Of a stretch of DNA of 64,000 nt, positions 24,343-32,430 are shown one piece after another. Every line of letters starts with the position of its first letter. Within the stretch, counting starts at the first letter, position 1. Under the pieces are notes generated by a model, which made no database searches, was not told where the DNA came from, and was given only the letters and a program-made list of their open reading frames with translations. A program made the position numbers and the translations under genes. Source of the stretch: an uncultured Sphingopyxis sp. (GTDB lineage Bacteria; Pseudomonadota; Alphaproteobacteria; Sphingomonadales; Sphingomonadaceae). The DNA lies in NCBI GenBank assembly GCA_936933955.1, contig CAKZIN010000095.1, positions 1 through 64,000 of the forward strand, given 5' to 3'.

Positions 24343-26448
24343 TCACGCCAGGCCCATGCTCGTCAGCAGGAACGCTTGTTCCTCGGCGTCCTCGCGCAGC
24401 GATTCGAAGCGGCCGGATTTGCCGCCGTGGCCCGCGCCCATGTTGAGTTTGAGCAGCAGCGGGTTGGCGTCGGTCTTGGTTGCGCGCAGCTTGGCGACCC
24501 ATTTGGCGGGCTCCCAATAGGTGACGCGCGGGTCGTTGAGCCCCGCGGTCACCAGCAACGGCGGATATTCGCCGGCGCGGACATTGTCGTAGGGGGAGTA
24601 GGCGGCGATGTGGCCATAGGCCTCCGCATCCTCGATCGGATTGCCCCATTCGGGCCATTCGCCGGGGGTGAGCGGCAGGCTCGCGTCGAGCATCGTCGCC
24701 AGCACGTCGACGAACGGCACATGCGCCACTGCCGCGCCGAACAGTCCCGGCGCCTGGTTGAGCACCGCGCCGACTAGCTCGCCCCCGGCGCTCCCGCCGG
24801 CGATGGCGATGCGCCCCTCGCGGGTCCAGCCGCGCTCGACGAGCCCGCGCGCGACGTCGATGAAATCGTCGAAGCTGCGCTGGCGGTGCGCCTTCTTGGC
24901 CGAAAGATACCAGCCGCGCCCGAGGTCGTCGCCGCCGCGGATATGCGCGATGGCATAGACGAAGCCGCGGTCGGTGAGGCTCATCCGCGTCGTCGAAAAG
25001 CCCGGCGGGATGGCGATGCCGTAGGCGCCATAACCGTAGAGGTAGAGCGGCTGGTCGCCATCCTCGCGCTTCAGATCTCGGCGCCAGACGAGGCTCACCG
25101 GGATGAGTGTCCCGTCACGGCCGGGGATCATCAGCCGTTCGGTCGCGTAGAGACTGGCGTCGTAGCCCGACGGCACCTCCTGCACCTTGCGCACCAGCAT
25201 CTCGCCGCTGTCGATGCTGTAGTCGTAGACGGTCGCGGGGATGACCATCGAGTTGTAGACGAGCTGCAACGTGCGCGTCGCGAACTCGGGGTTCTCGCCC
25301 AGCCCCGCGCTGTAGCTCGCCTCGGGAAAGGCAATGCGGTGCTGGTCCTGCGGCGCGTCGTAGCTCGCCCAGCTGAGCTGATCGAGCCCATCCTCGCGCC
25401 CCTCGATGACGAAGAAGTCTGAAAAGCAGGTGACGTCGGTGAGGTAGAAACGGTCGCTGCCGGGGATCAGCGTCGTCCAGGTTCCCGGCGCATCGACGCT
25501 GGCGGTGGCGAGGCGGAAGTTGATGTGGTCGTCGTTGGTGACGATGTAGAGCGTGCCGCCACGCTCCTCGACCTCATACTCCACGCCGGGGCGGCGCGCG
25601 GCGACCAGCAGCGGTTCGGCCACCGGGTTGTCGGCGGGGATGAGGCGCACCTCGCTCGTTTCATGATCGCCGGTCGAGATGACGATGAACCGTTCGCTGT
25701 GGGTCATGCTGACCCCGGCTGAAAAGCCTTCGTCGGGCTCTTCGTAGATGGTCACGTCATCGGCGACCGGAGTTCCCAGCCGGTGCAGCTTGATCGTACG
25801 CGTGCGCCAATTGTCGTCGACCAGGCCGTAGAGCAGCATCGTCCCATCGGCGCTGAACACGATGTTGCCGAGCGTCCCTTCGACGGCGTCGTCGCCCCAG
25901 GGCGCGCGCGCGCCTGGGATGACCTCGTCGAGTTCCTCACCCGTCGCGAGGTCGCGAAAGCGGATGGTGTAGCGCTCCGACCCGTCGGTATCGACCGAGT
26001 AGGCGAGTCGGCGATGGTCGCTCGAAATGTCCATCGCGCCCAGACGAAAATATTCGTGACCTTCCGCCAGCGCGGGTTCGTCGAGGATGCACTGCGGCTC
26101 GCCCGAGCCGTCGGCGGGGCGGCGCCACCAGGTGCGATACTGCGCGCCCTCGGCAAACTCGCGCCAGTAGAGCCAGTCGCCGTCGCGCACGGGCACGCTC
26201 TTGTCCGCCTCCTTGATGCGCCCCTTCATCTCCTGAAACAGCGTTTCGACGAGCGGGGCGTGCGGCGCCATCTGCGCTTCGAACCACGCGTTCTCGGCCT
26301 GCAGATGCGCGAGGATCTCCGCGTCCTTGACCTCCGGGTAGCCGGGGTCGCGCAGCCAGGCGTAATCGTCGTGGCGCTCGATGCCGTGATGCGTCGTGGT
26401 CGACGGCCGGCGGGGGGCGATGGGGGGAGCGGAGGGGGTTTCGGTCAT
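24343..26448 (-). CDS. ptrB: Oligopeptidase B (S9 family serine peptidase)
   Basis: 701-aa cytoplasmic serine peptidase of the prolyl oligopeptidase family, specific for peptides cut after basic residues. N-terminal beta-propeller (about residues 70-420) with family elements KEADKSVPVRDGDWLYW and FRLGAMDISSDHRRLAYSVD. The C-terminal alpha/beta hydrolase domain has the Ser in GGSAGGELVGAV, YGAYGIAIPPGFSTTR, HVPFVDVLATML with LPLTPGEWPEWGNP, and the His in MGAGHGGKSGR. The length is normal and no signal peptide is visible. It starts 33 nt beyond the right island boundary, so the island inserted just downstream of its stop codon. Confidence 0.94.
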   Translation of the reverse strand: MTETPSAPPIAPRRPSTTTHHGIERHDDYAWLRDPGYPEVKDAEILAHLQAENAWFEAQMAPHAPLVETLFQEMKGRIKEADKSVPVRDGDWLYWREFAEGAQYRTWWRRPADGSGEPQCILDEPALAEGHEYFRLGAMDISSDHRRLAYSVDTDGSERYTIRFRDLATGEELDEVIPGARAPWGDDAVEGTLGNIVFSADGTMLLYGLVDDNWRTRTIKLHRLGTPVADDVTIYEEPDEGFSAGVSMTHSERFIVISTGDHETSEVRLIPADNPVAEPLLVAARRPGVEYEVEERGGTLYIVTNDDHINFRLATASVDAPGTWTTLIPGSDRFYLTDVTCFSDFFVIEGREDGLDQLSWASYDAPQDQHRIAFPEASYSAGLGENPEFATRTLQLVYNSMVIPATVYDYSIDSGEMLVRKVQEVPSGYDASLYATERLMIPGRDGTLIPVSLVWRRDLKREDGDQPLYLYGYGAYGIAIPPGFSTTRMSLTDRGFVYAIAHIRGGDDLGRGWYLSAKKAHRQRSFDDFIDVARGLVERGWTREGRIAIAGGSAGGELVGAVLNQAPGLFGAAVAHVPFVDVLATMLDASLPLTPGEWPEWGNPIEDAEAYGHIAAYSPYDNVRAGEYPPLLVTAGLNDPRVTYWEPAKWVAKLRATKTDANPLLLKLNMGAGHGGKSGRFESLREDAEEQAFLLTSMGLA

Positions 26449-26493
26449 GCGCGGGGATTAGCGCCTCTCGGGAAGAGGTCACGCATCTTTCGT

Positions 26494-26551
26494 CCCCCCG
26501 CCCCCTTGTGGGGAGGGGTAGGGGTGGGGGCCCGCTCGCGTCTGCGAGCGG
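26494..26551. repeat. REP-like unit A (inverted pair)
   Basis: A C/G block (CCCCCTTGTGGGGAGGGG) next to an 8-bp stem with 4-nt loop, CCGCTCGC (26532-26539) and GCGAGCGG (26544-26551). It is a near copy, in opposite orientation, of the unit at 26589-26647. The pair forms a large imperfect inverted repeat upstream of ptrB. Confidence 0.65.
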
Positions 26552-26588
26552 AAGAGACGCATCTCCACGATGCACTAACGATTCTTCA

Positions 26589-26647
26589 CGAGCCGCGGAC
26601 GCGGCTCGGCCCCCACCCCCGGCCCCTCCCCACGAGGGGGAGGGGGA
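26589..26647. repeat. REP-like unit B (inverted pair)
   Basis: Stem CGAGCCGC (26589-26596) and GCGGCTCG (26601-26608) with 4-nt loop, followed by a C-rich block whose reverse complement closely matches the G-rich block of unit A. Together with unit A it resembles a two-unit bacterial interspersed mosaic element, located between the lysis cassette and ptrB. Confidence 0.65.
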
Positions 26648-26676
26648 CGTTGGCTCCCCCACTCGACGTAAGCGCT

Positions 26677-26982
26677 TCACTCCTGGCCGCAGCGGAGCGG
26701 CTTTGCGGTGGGGGTTGCCGCGCGCCACCAGCGGCAGGCGGCGTCGAGTCGGCGGGCGTTGTCGCGGCCCCAGGCGTCGAGCGCGCTGACCCAGCGTTCG
26801 TAAGCGGCTTCGCTGGTGAGCGCATCAGCCTCCGGCGTCGGACGCGGCGCCCTCGCGAACAGATCTGGCGGAGGTATCGGCGCCGCGGCAGGCGGGGTGG
26901 TCGCGCAGCCCGGGCTCAAGGCACAGGCGAGCGCGAGCATGAGCAGAGGGCGGCGCGTCGGGTAGCGATCGAGTGGCGGCAT
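26677..26982 (-). CDS. Rz1-like outer-membrane spanin lipoprotein, nested in Rz
   Basis: 101-aa lipoprotein. MPPLDRYPTRRPLLMLALAC leads to a lipobox ALSPGC near residue 25, followed by a Pro-rich stretch (PPAAAPIPPPDLF) and a helical C-terminus; these are the classic features of Rz1. The start lies inside the Rz-like gene in another reading frame and the coding region runs 148 nt past its end, the usual overlapping Rz/Rz1 architecture. It would partner Rz to fuse inner and outer membranes in the last step of lysis. It is longer than a typical Rz1 (about 60 aa), and the C-terminal function is unknown. Confidence 0.7.
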   Translation of the reverse strand: MPPLDRYPTRRPLLMLALACALSPGCATTPPAAAPIPPPDLFARAPRPTPEADALTSEAAYERWVSALDAWGRDNARRLDAACRWWRAATPTAKPLRCGQE

Positions 26983-27235
26983 CGAGCTGCTCCTGGCGGG
27001 CACGGTCGCGCAGGGCGCCGCGTTGAAGTTCGAGGTGGCGGGCGGCATCGGCGGTGCGTTCGCGCGTGCGTTGCGCCTGCGCTGCTTCGCTCCGCGCGGT
27101 TTCGGCCCGGCGCAGCGCATCGCGCGCGGCATCGCGGCGGATAGCTGCCACGGCGGCTACCAGCGCGACAGCGAGCGCGACGAGCAGCGGCGCGCGCGGC
27201 TGGATCGCGCGCCACAGCGGCAACAGCGCCGTCAT
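26825..27235 (-). CDS. Rz-like inner-membrane spanin
   Basis: 136-aa protein with an N-terminal membrane anchor (APLLVALAVALVAAVAAI) followed by a charged, Ala/Arg/Glu-rich coiled-coil segment (residues 33-90), the layout of phage Rz i-spanins. The C-terminal part contains Cys-rich LCLEPGLRDHPACRGAD. It starts at 27235, overlapping the holin-like stop as ATGA. It contains the start of the Rz1-like gene in another frame. Confidence 0.7.
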   Translation of the reverse strand: MTALLPLWRAIQPRAPLLVALAVALVAAVAAIRRDAARDALRRAETARSEAAQAQRTRERTADAARHLELQRGALRDRARQEQLDAATRSLPDAPPSAHARARLCLEPGLRDHPACRGADTSARSVREGAASDAGG

Positions 27236-27561
27236 GCAGCACGCGGGGCGTCGTCACCCCCGCTGAGCTCGAGGCTGCCGCCCTCGCGCCCCATGCTCGC
27301 ACGAAAGGCGCGGCGGTTGATCGCGAAGCCGAGCGCCAGCAGCACCGCGGCGATGGTCCCGCCAAGCATGGCGAGCAGCATCCTAAGCGCGGCGATGCGC
27401 TCCGCCGCGCTCCCCAACAGCCAGCGCTGCGGGGTCGCGAGCAGCAGCGTCACCCAGGCGGCGAAGGCGGTCAGCACTGCCGCCCCCGCGATCGAGGCGA
27501 TCAGCGCCAGCATCGCCCGCGCCTCCCGCGCCTGCGCCGGCGGCAGCGCCAGCAGCATCAC
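27232..27561 (-). CDS. Holin-like small membrane protein
   Basis: 109-aa protein with two hydrophobic segments, MLALIASIAGAAVLTAFAAW and MLLAMLGGTIAAVLLALGFA, joined by a short loop and ending with a charged tail (FRASMGREGG). Size, topology and placement between endolysin and Rz suggest a holin, which would open the inner membrane to release the endolysin. It overlaps the endolysin stop by 4 nt (ATGA) and the Rz start by 4 nt. No specific holin family is recognised, so the call rests mainly on context. Confidence 0.6.
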   Translation of the reverse strand: MMLLALPPAQAREARAMLALIASIAGAAVLTAFAAWVTLLLATPQRWLLGSAAERIAALRMLLAMLGGTIAAVLLALGFAINRRAFRASMGREGGSLELSGGDDAPRAA

Positions 27562-28016
27562 TTGGCGCTCGCGTAGAGCTGCGCCTCGTCGCGGCGGCGG
27601 TTGACGAGGCCGGGGAGCCGCTTGCCCCCGGCAAACACCCAGCGACCGAACTGCTTGGCCGCACCGTCGAAATCGCCCGCATTGTGCAGCCGTGCGAGGG
27701 TCGAGGCGCGAAATGCTGCGGCGCCGACGTTGAAGGCGAGGCTGACCATCGCATCGAATTGCGCCGGAGCGCTCGCCGGGCAGGCCCCTGCCACTGCGCG
27801 CTCAAATCGTTCGAGATCGCGCCGCAGCCACGCCTCCGCGGTAGCGTCGTCAATGCTCAGGCCATCGTGGACATGGTCGCCGGTGGAGCCATAGCCGACC
27901 GTCCACACCCCCGCAGGGCAGCGATACGCGGTCAGGCGGCACCCCTCCCAGCGCTTGATGAGGTCAATGCCGGCAGGCGAGATGCGGCGAGGGGCGGGAA
28001 GGGGGTCTGCGGTCAT
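27558..28016 (-). CDS. Phage-type endolysin, glycoside hydrolase family 24
   Basis: 152-aa muramidase cutting peptidoglycan between MurNAc and GlcNAc. The catalytic triad is of the P1 Lyz type: Glu24 (LIKRWEGCRL), Cys33 (AYRCPAG) and Thr39 (VWTVGYG). The C-terminal helices (AQFDAMVSLAFNVGAAAF, GKRLPGLVNRRRDE) match GH24 lysozymes. There is no N-terminal signal or SAR segment, so release would require the adjacent holin-like protein. It is the first gene of a four-gene lysis cassette; no other phage genes are nearby. Confidence 0.88.
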   Translation of the reverse strand: MTADPLPAPRRISPAGIDLIKRWEGCRLTAYRCPAGVWTVGYGSTGDHVHDGLSIDDATAEAWLRRDLERFERAVAGACPASAPAQFDAMVSLAFNVGAAAFRASTLARLHNAGDFDGAAKQFGRWVFAGGKRLPGLVNRRRDEAQLYASAK

Positions 28017-28089
28017 GCGGGGCTCCGGTCGCGGGATCGATCCCTCGCCCCGTGGTGCAACCCGCCCGCTGTAGGAAATAGGCTCGCCC

Positions 28090-28227
28090 CTAGCCGAACA
28101 GCCACCAGACCAGCAGCACGACGGGCAACCATGCGAGCAGCGCGGCCAGCAGGATCGGCAACACGGCGAAGGTCTTTTCGGGACCGACCCTCATCCCAGG
28201 CTCCCGGATCATCGCAAGCTCCATCAT
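28090..28227 (-). CDS. Small membrane protein (45 aa)
   Basis: Short ORF encoding a charged N-terminus (MMELAMIREPGMRVGPEKTF) followed by one hydrophobic helix (AVLPILLAALLAWLPVVLLV) ending WWLFG. A second in-frame ATG at 28194 has a better upstream GGGAG and would give a 34-aa protein. It lies 12 nt after the kynureninase stop on the same strand. No family recognised. The clear transmembrane helix and the ribosome-binding site make it a credible small gene; function is unknown. Confidence 0.5.
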   Translation of the reverse strand: MMELAMIREPGMRVGPEKTFAVLPILLAALLAWLPVVLLVWWLFG

Positions 28228-28239
28228 CGCGTGAAGCGA

Positions 28240-29394
28240 CTAGAGGCGCGATAGTTCCTTGAGCAGCGCAGCAAGGTCCGCTTCGGTCTGATAGAGGCCA
28301 AGGCCAACGCGCAGCACATCGCCGCGCACGTCGGTGATAACCCCGCGCTCCAGCAGAGCGGCGCTCCACGCGGCTGCGGACGGGTGGCGGTAGGCGACGA
28401 AGCGCGCGTGATTGGCGCCATTCCGGTCCGGGTTGACGCGTTCGGCCTGGCCAAGGGCTGTCGCTGCGGTGCCTTCCTCCAACCTCCGCCGCAGGACATC
28501 GCAATGCGCGGTGATGCGCGCGGTGGTGAGCCCTTCGTCGGCGAGCATGTCGCGCACCGCGACGAAACGGTACAGCCCCGACGGATCGAAGGTCGCGCCC
28601 AGCAGCCGCCGCGCATCGGGGGCAAAGCCGACCCCGCTCGGCGCTTGTAGGTCATCGAACGCCGCGTACCAGCCGGTCAGCAGCGGGCGCGGAGCGATGT
28701 GGTGGGGCACGTGCAGGAAGCTCACCCCCTCCCCCGCCATCGCATATTTATAGCCCCCCGCGACGTAGCAGAGCCGGTCCGCATAGCGCGACAGGTCGGT
28801 CTCGATGGCCATGAAGCCGTGGTAGCCGTCAATCACCACGATCGGCGCATCGACACCGTCGCCGGCAACCTCCGCGAGCGGGGAGAGGTCCTCCACCACC
28901 GCCCCGGTGCCAAAGGCGACGTGGCTCAGCACCACCAGCTGCGCTTTCGCATCGCGCGCCGCCTGCGCTACCCGCGCGGCGAGGTCGGGACCCGCGGCGA
29001 TGCCGGTGACGATCGCCTCCCCCGCCTCCTCCCAACGCGCGGCCTGGCGCGTCATCGAATGGAACTCGCCCTCGCCCATCACCAGCCGCAGCGGGCGGGG
29101 GAGGTGGCTGGCGAGGCGCACGATCAGCTCGTGCGTGCTGCTGCCGAAGACGATGGTCGACGGGTCGGAAAGGCCGAGTTCGTGCGCGACATGGTGCTGC
29201 GCGGCGGGCCACAGCTCGCCCATCACGCGGTCCCATTTGCGGTCGGCGAGCCGCGCGGCATCGTCCCACGCCGCGATCTGGCCGACGTAGCTCGCGTCGG
29301 GCCACAGATGGTGACTGTGCGCGGCGAAGTGCAGCCGGTCGGGCGCAGCAGACAGGCTCCGCTGAAACAGGCGGCGCGCGTCGATCAGGCTCAC
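28240..29394 (-). CDS. kynU: Kynureninase-like PLP-dependent enzyme (aminotransferase class V fold)
   Basis: 384-aa PLP enzyme of the class V aminotransferase fold. The PLP lysine lies in YVAGGYKYAMAGEGVSF, preceded by the aspartate VVIDGYHGF. GTG start at 29394 overlaps the stop of the tryptophan 2,3-dioxygenase gene (GTGA). The coupling to kynA suggests that it cleaves kynurenine or formylkynurenine products to anthranilate. The canonical kynureninase N-terminal motif YLCGNSLGL is replaced by HFAAHSHHLWPDAS, so it may be a divergent kynureninase or a related lyase. No kynurenine formamidase gene is adjacent. Confidence 0.75.
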   Translation of the reverse strand: MSLIDARRLFQRSLSAAPDRLHFAAHSHHLWPDASYVGQIAAWDDAARLADRKWDRVMGELWPAAQHHVAHELGLSDPSTIVFGSSTHELIVRLASHLPRPLRLVMGEGEFHSMTRQAARWEEAGEAIVTGIAAGPDLAARVAQAARDAKAQLVVLSHVAFGTGAVVEDLSPLAEVAGDGVDAPIVVIDGYHGFMAIETDLSRYADRLCYVAGGYKYAMAGEGVSFLHVPHHIAPRPLLTGWYAAFDDLQAPSGVGFAPDARRLLGATFDPSGLYRFVAVRDMLADEGLTTARITAHCDVLRRRLEEGTAATALGQAERVNPDRNGANHARFVAYRHPSAAAWSAALLERGVITDVRGDVLRVGLGLYQTEADLAALLKELSRL

Positions 29395-30197
29395 AGCTCG
29401 GTCCGCAGTTGCCAGAGTTCGGGGAAGGCGCGCTGCCGCAGCGTGCTTTCGAGGTAGGCGACCCCGCTCGACCCGCCGGTGCCGCGCTTGCCGCCGATTA
29501 TGCGCGAGACGGTCATCACGTGGCGATAGCGCCAGGTCAGCAGGGCATCGTCGATGTCCACCAGCTTTTCCGCCAGCTGGTAAATGTCCCAGAAGCGGTC
29601 CGGCTCGCGATAGGCCTGTGCCCAGGCGGCGCGCACGCGTTCGTCCTCGGTCCAGACGGCGTCCGCCGGGCGCGCGAGCACATCGGCGGGAATGGCGAGC
29701 CCGGCTCGCGCGGCGGCGGCGTTGGCCTCTGCCCACAGGCTGGGGAGCGCCCGCGCGGCTTGCGTCGCTGCGCCGCCGCGCGGCCCTTCGCGGAGGCCCA
29801 GCCGCACTTCCAGCGTGCGGAACTGGTCCGACTGGAACCCCGAACTCGATCCAAGCACCGACCGGAACGCCGAATAATCGGACGGCGTCATCGTCGCCAG
29901 CACGTCCCACGCGCTGGTCATGGTCGCAAAGATGCGGCTGACCCGCGCGAGGCTCTTGTAGGCGACGATCGGCCGGTCGGCACGGATGTCGGCGGTGGCA
30001 GCGTCGATCTCCGCCAGCAGCTGTTTGATCCACAGCTCCATCGTCTGGTGGAGGATGATGAAGAGCAGTTCGTCATGCCGATCCGACCGCCGCGCCTGGC
30101 TCCCCAGCACCGCATCAAGGCCGAGATAGTCGCCGTAGGTCATCTCGGAGGCGGGCTGGTTCATCGGGCAGCTTGCATCGGACGGAGGCGTGGTCAT
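29391..30197 (-). CDS. kynA: Tryptophan 2,3-dioxygenase
   Basis: 268-aa haem dioxygenase that opens the indole ring of tryptophan to N-formylkynurenine. The motifs MTYGDYLGLDAVLGSQ, HDELLFIILHQTMELWIKQ (substrate-binding Phe and Arg and haem ligand regions), GSSSGFQSDQFRTLEVRLG and WRYRHVMTVSRIIGGKRGTGG, SSGVAYLES match bacterial TDO. Length is normal. It heads a two-gene operon with the kynureninase-like gene. The haem His is expected in RYRHVMTV. Confidence 0.94.
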   Translation of the reverse strand: MTTPPSDASCPMNQPASEMTYGDYLGLDAVLGSQARRSDRHDELLFIILHQTMELWIKQLLAEIDAATADIRADRPIVAYKSLARVSRIFATMTSAWDVLATMTPSDYSAFRSVLGSSSGFQSDQFRTLEVRLGLREGPRGGAATQAARALPSLWAEANAAAARAGLAIPADVLARPADAVWTEDERVRAAWAQAYREPDRFWDIYQLAEKLVDIDDALLTWRYRHVMTVSRIIGGKRGTGGSSGVAYLESTLRQRAFPELWQLRTEL

Positions 30198-30266
30198 GGC
30201 GGCGGTGCTAGCGCATTGCCCGCGTCACACAAGGCGCAGGCTTGCCGACCGAGCCTCGCCCGCGGC

Positions 30267-30296
30267 GGGGGTCCGCTGGCCGCAGCGCGGACCCCC
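30267..30296. terminator. Perfect 10-bp G/C hairpin between SDR and kynA genes
   Basis: Arms GGGGGTCCGC (30267-30276) and GCGGACCCCC (30287-30296) with a 10-nt loop. It starts right after the SDR stop codon on the minus strand, the position of a terminator. No T-run follows, so it would be a strong hairpin stop or an mRNA 3'-stabilising element rather than a canonical intrinsic terminator. Confidence 0.5.
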
Positions 30297-31052
30297 TCAG
30301 CCCCGCTCCACCGCGAAGCCGGCGAAGCTTTGGCGGGTGGGCATCAGTTCGATGGTGTTGACGTTGAGGTGCGGGGGCAGGGCGGCGATCCAGCCGATGG
30401 TGTTGGCGATGTCGCTCGCGGTCATCGGCTCGGCGCCGGCGTAGAGTGCGTCGGAGGCGGCCTGGTCGCCGCCGGTGCGCACCAGCGTGAACTCGGTCTC
30501 GACCATCCCCGGCTCGACCGAGGTGACGCGCACCCCCGTCCCGGCGAGGTCGCTGCGCAGGCCAAGCGCGAACTGGCGCACGAACGCCTTGGTCCCGCCA
30601 TAGACGTTGCCGCCGCGATAGGGGTAGGTCGCCGCCACCGAGGACAGCAGCACGATCCCGCCGCGCAGCTCGATCAGCACCGGCAGCAGCGCATGGACGA
30701 TCGCGGTGAGTCCGGTGACGTTGGTGTCGATCATCGTGCGCCAGTTGGCGAACGCCGCCTCCTGCGCGACCGCCGTGCCGAGCGCGAGACCCGCGTTGGC
30801 GACCAAGAGGTCGATTTTGCGGAAATCCTCCGGCAACTGGTCGAGCACGCCCGCGCACGCGTCGCAGTCGGCCGCGTCGAGCCGCAGGGCGAGCACCGCA
30901 TCGCCATGCGCCGCCGTCAGCGCATCGAGCCGCTCCTGCCGCCGCCCGGTCGCGACCACGCGCCACCCGTCCGCCACCAACCGATCGACGCAGGCGCGCC
31001 CGATCCCTGCGGTAGCGCCGGTAACGAAGGCGGTGCGCTGGCGCTCGCCCAC
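30297..31052 (-). CDS. SDR-family NAD(P)-dependent oxidoreductase
   Basis: 251-aa classical short-chain dehydrogenase. Cofactor motif TGATAGIG near residue 12, NAG (LLVANAGLA), catalytic Ser in LLSSVAATYPYRGGN and Y-x-x-x-K in VYGGTKAF. The pattern (YRGGNVYGGTKAFVRQF) resembles the YdfG-like 3-hydroxy acid dehydrogenases. GTG at 31052 is chosen: an upstream GGAG precedes it and in-frame codons further upstream run through the ugd gene. It lies 14 nt downstream of ugd. The substrate is unknown. Confidence 0.88.
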   Translation of the reverse strand: MGERQRTAFVTGATAGIGRACVDRLVADGWRVVATGRRQERLDALTAAHGDAVLALRLDAADCDACAGVLDQLPEDFRKIDLLVANAGLALGTAVAQEAAFANWRTMIDTNVTGLTAIVHALLPVLIELRGGIVLLSSVAATYPYRGGNVYGGTKAFVRQFALGLRSDLAGTGVRVTSVEPGMVETEFTLVRTGGDQAASDALYAGAEPMTASDIANTIGWIAALPPHLNVNTIELMPTRQSFAGFAVERG

Positions 31053-31066
31053 TGGATTCGCTCCGC

Positions 31067-32368
31067 TCAACGTCCGACCCCGGTGTAGCTCCACCCCGCC
31101 GCCTCGAGCTCCGCCCGCGGGTAGACGTTGCGCAGGTCGACCATCACGGGTGCGTTGAGCAGCGCCTTGGCGCGGTCGAGGTCGAGCGCGCGGAAGGCGT
31201 CCCATTCGGTCACCAGCACCACCGCGTCGGCGCCCTCCATCGCGGCATAGGGGCCGTCGCAGTAGGTGATGTTGTCGAGCACGGCGCGCGCAGCCTCCAT
31301 CCCCTCCGGATCATAGGCGCGCACGGTGGCGCCGGCATCCTGCAGCGCCTGGACGATGCTGATCGCCGGGGAATCACGCATGTCGTCGGTGTTGGGCTTG
31401 AAGGTCAGGCCCAGCACCGCAACGGTCTTGCCGGTCGCATCGCCCCCCATCGCCTGAATGACCTTGCGCCCCATCGAGCGTTTGCGCGCGTCGTTGACCG
31501 CGACCACCGTCTCGACGATGCGCTGCGGCGCCTCATAGTCCTGCGCGGTCTTCAGCAGCGCGAGCGTGTCCTTGGGGAAGCAGCTGCCGCCGTAGCCGGG
31601 CCCTGCGTGCAGGAATTTCGCGCCGATGCGGTTATCCATGCCGATGCCGCGCGCGACCTCCTGCACGTCCGCGCCCACTTTCTCGCACAGGTCGGCGATT
31701 TCGTTGATGAAGCTGATCTTGACCGCAAGGAACGCGTTGGCCGCGTATTTGGTGAGCTCCGCACCCCGGCGGCTCATCTCGATGATCGGTGCCTTGTTGA
31801 GCGTGAGCGGGCGATAGACCTGCCGCATCACCTCCAGCGCGCGCGGATCTTCGCTGCCGATGACGATACGATCGGGGTGTTTGAAATCGTCGATCGCCGC
31901 GCCTTCGCGCAGGAATTCGGGGTTGGAGACGAGCGACACGTCGGCCCCCGGGTTCACCTCGGCGAGAATGCGCTCGACCTTGTCGCCGGTGCCGACGGGA
32001 ACCGTCGACTTGTTGACCACAACCGTGAAGCCCTCGATCGCTTCGGCAATCTCCCGCGCGGCGGCCTCGACATAGGTGAGGTCGGCGTGCCCGTCGCCGC
32101 GACGCGAGGGCGTGCCGACCGCGATGAACACCGCGTCGGCGCCGCGCACCGCAGGCGCGAGGTCGGTGGTAAAGGAAAGGCGGCCGCCCCGCACATTGCT
32201 CGCCACCAGCGTGTCGAGCCCCGGTTCGTAGATCGGCATCCGCCCGGCGAGCAGCGCGTCTATCTTGGCCGGGTCCTTGTCGACGCAGACGACGTCGTGG
32301 CCGAAGTCGGCGAAGCACGCGCCGGACACCAGCCCGACATAGCCCGACCCGATCATCGCAATCTTCAT
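31067..32368 (-). CDS. ugd: UDP-glucose 6-dehydrogenase
   Basis: 433-aa enzyme oxidising UDP-glucose to UDP-glucuronate for polysaccharide synthesis. The N-terminal Rossmann motif is IGSGYVGLVSG, a second motif NPEFLREGAAIDDF follows, the catalytic Cys is in YGGSCFPKDT and the C-terminal domain has LGLTFKPNTDDMRDSPA. All residues for UDP-sugar oxidation look intact. It is separate from the polysaccharide locus further right, which has its own WecC-type dehydrogenase. Confidence 0.95.
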   Translation of the reverse strand: MKIAMIGSGYVGLVSGACFADFGHDVVCVDKDPAKIDALLAGRMPIYEPGLDTLVASNVRGGRLSFTTDLAPAVRGADAVFIAVGTPSRRGDGHADLTYVEAAAREIAEAIEGFTVVVNKSTVPVGTGDKVERILAEVNPGADVSLVSNPEFLREGAAIDDFKHPDRIVIGSEDPRALEVMRQVYRPLTLNKAPIIEMSRRGAELTKYAANAFLAVKISFINEIADLCEKVGADVQEVARGIGMDNRIGAKFLHAGPGYGGSCFPKDTLALLKTAQDYEAPQRIVETVVAVNDARKRSMGRKVIQAMGGDATGKTVAVLGLTFKPNTDDMRDSPAISIVQALQDAGATVRAYDPEGMEAARAVLDNITYCDGPYAAMEGADAVVLVTEWDAFRALDLDRAKALLNAPVMVDLRNVYPRAELEAAGWSYTGVGR

Positions 32369-32430
32369 TCAGCGCCCTTCCAAATCTTTGCCGCGGCCCG
32401 TTGCTCACATTCCCGCGCAACGCCAAGGAT

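Noticed and set aside
26677..28016. Prophage
   Set aside because: Only lysis genes are present; no integrase, capsid, tail, portal or terminase genes lie nearby, and flanks are core genes.
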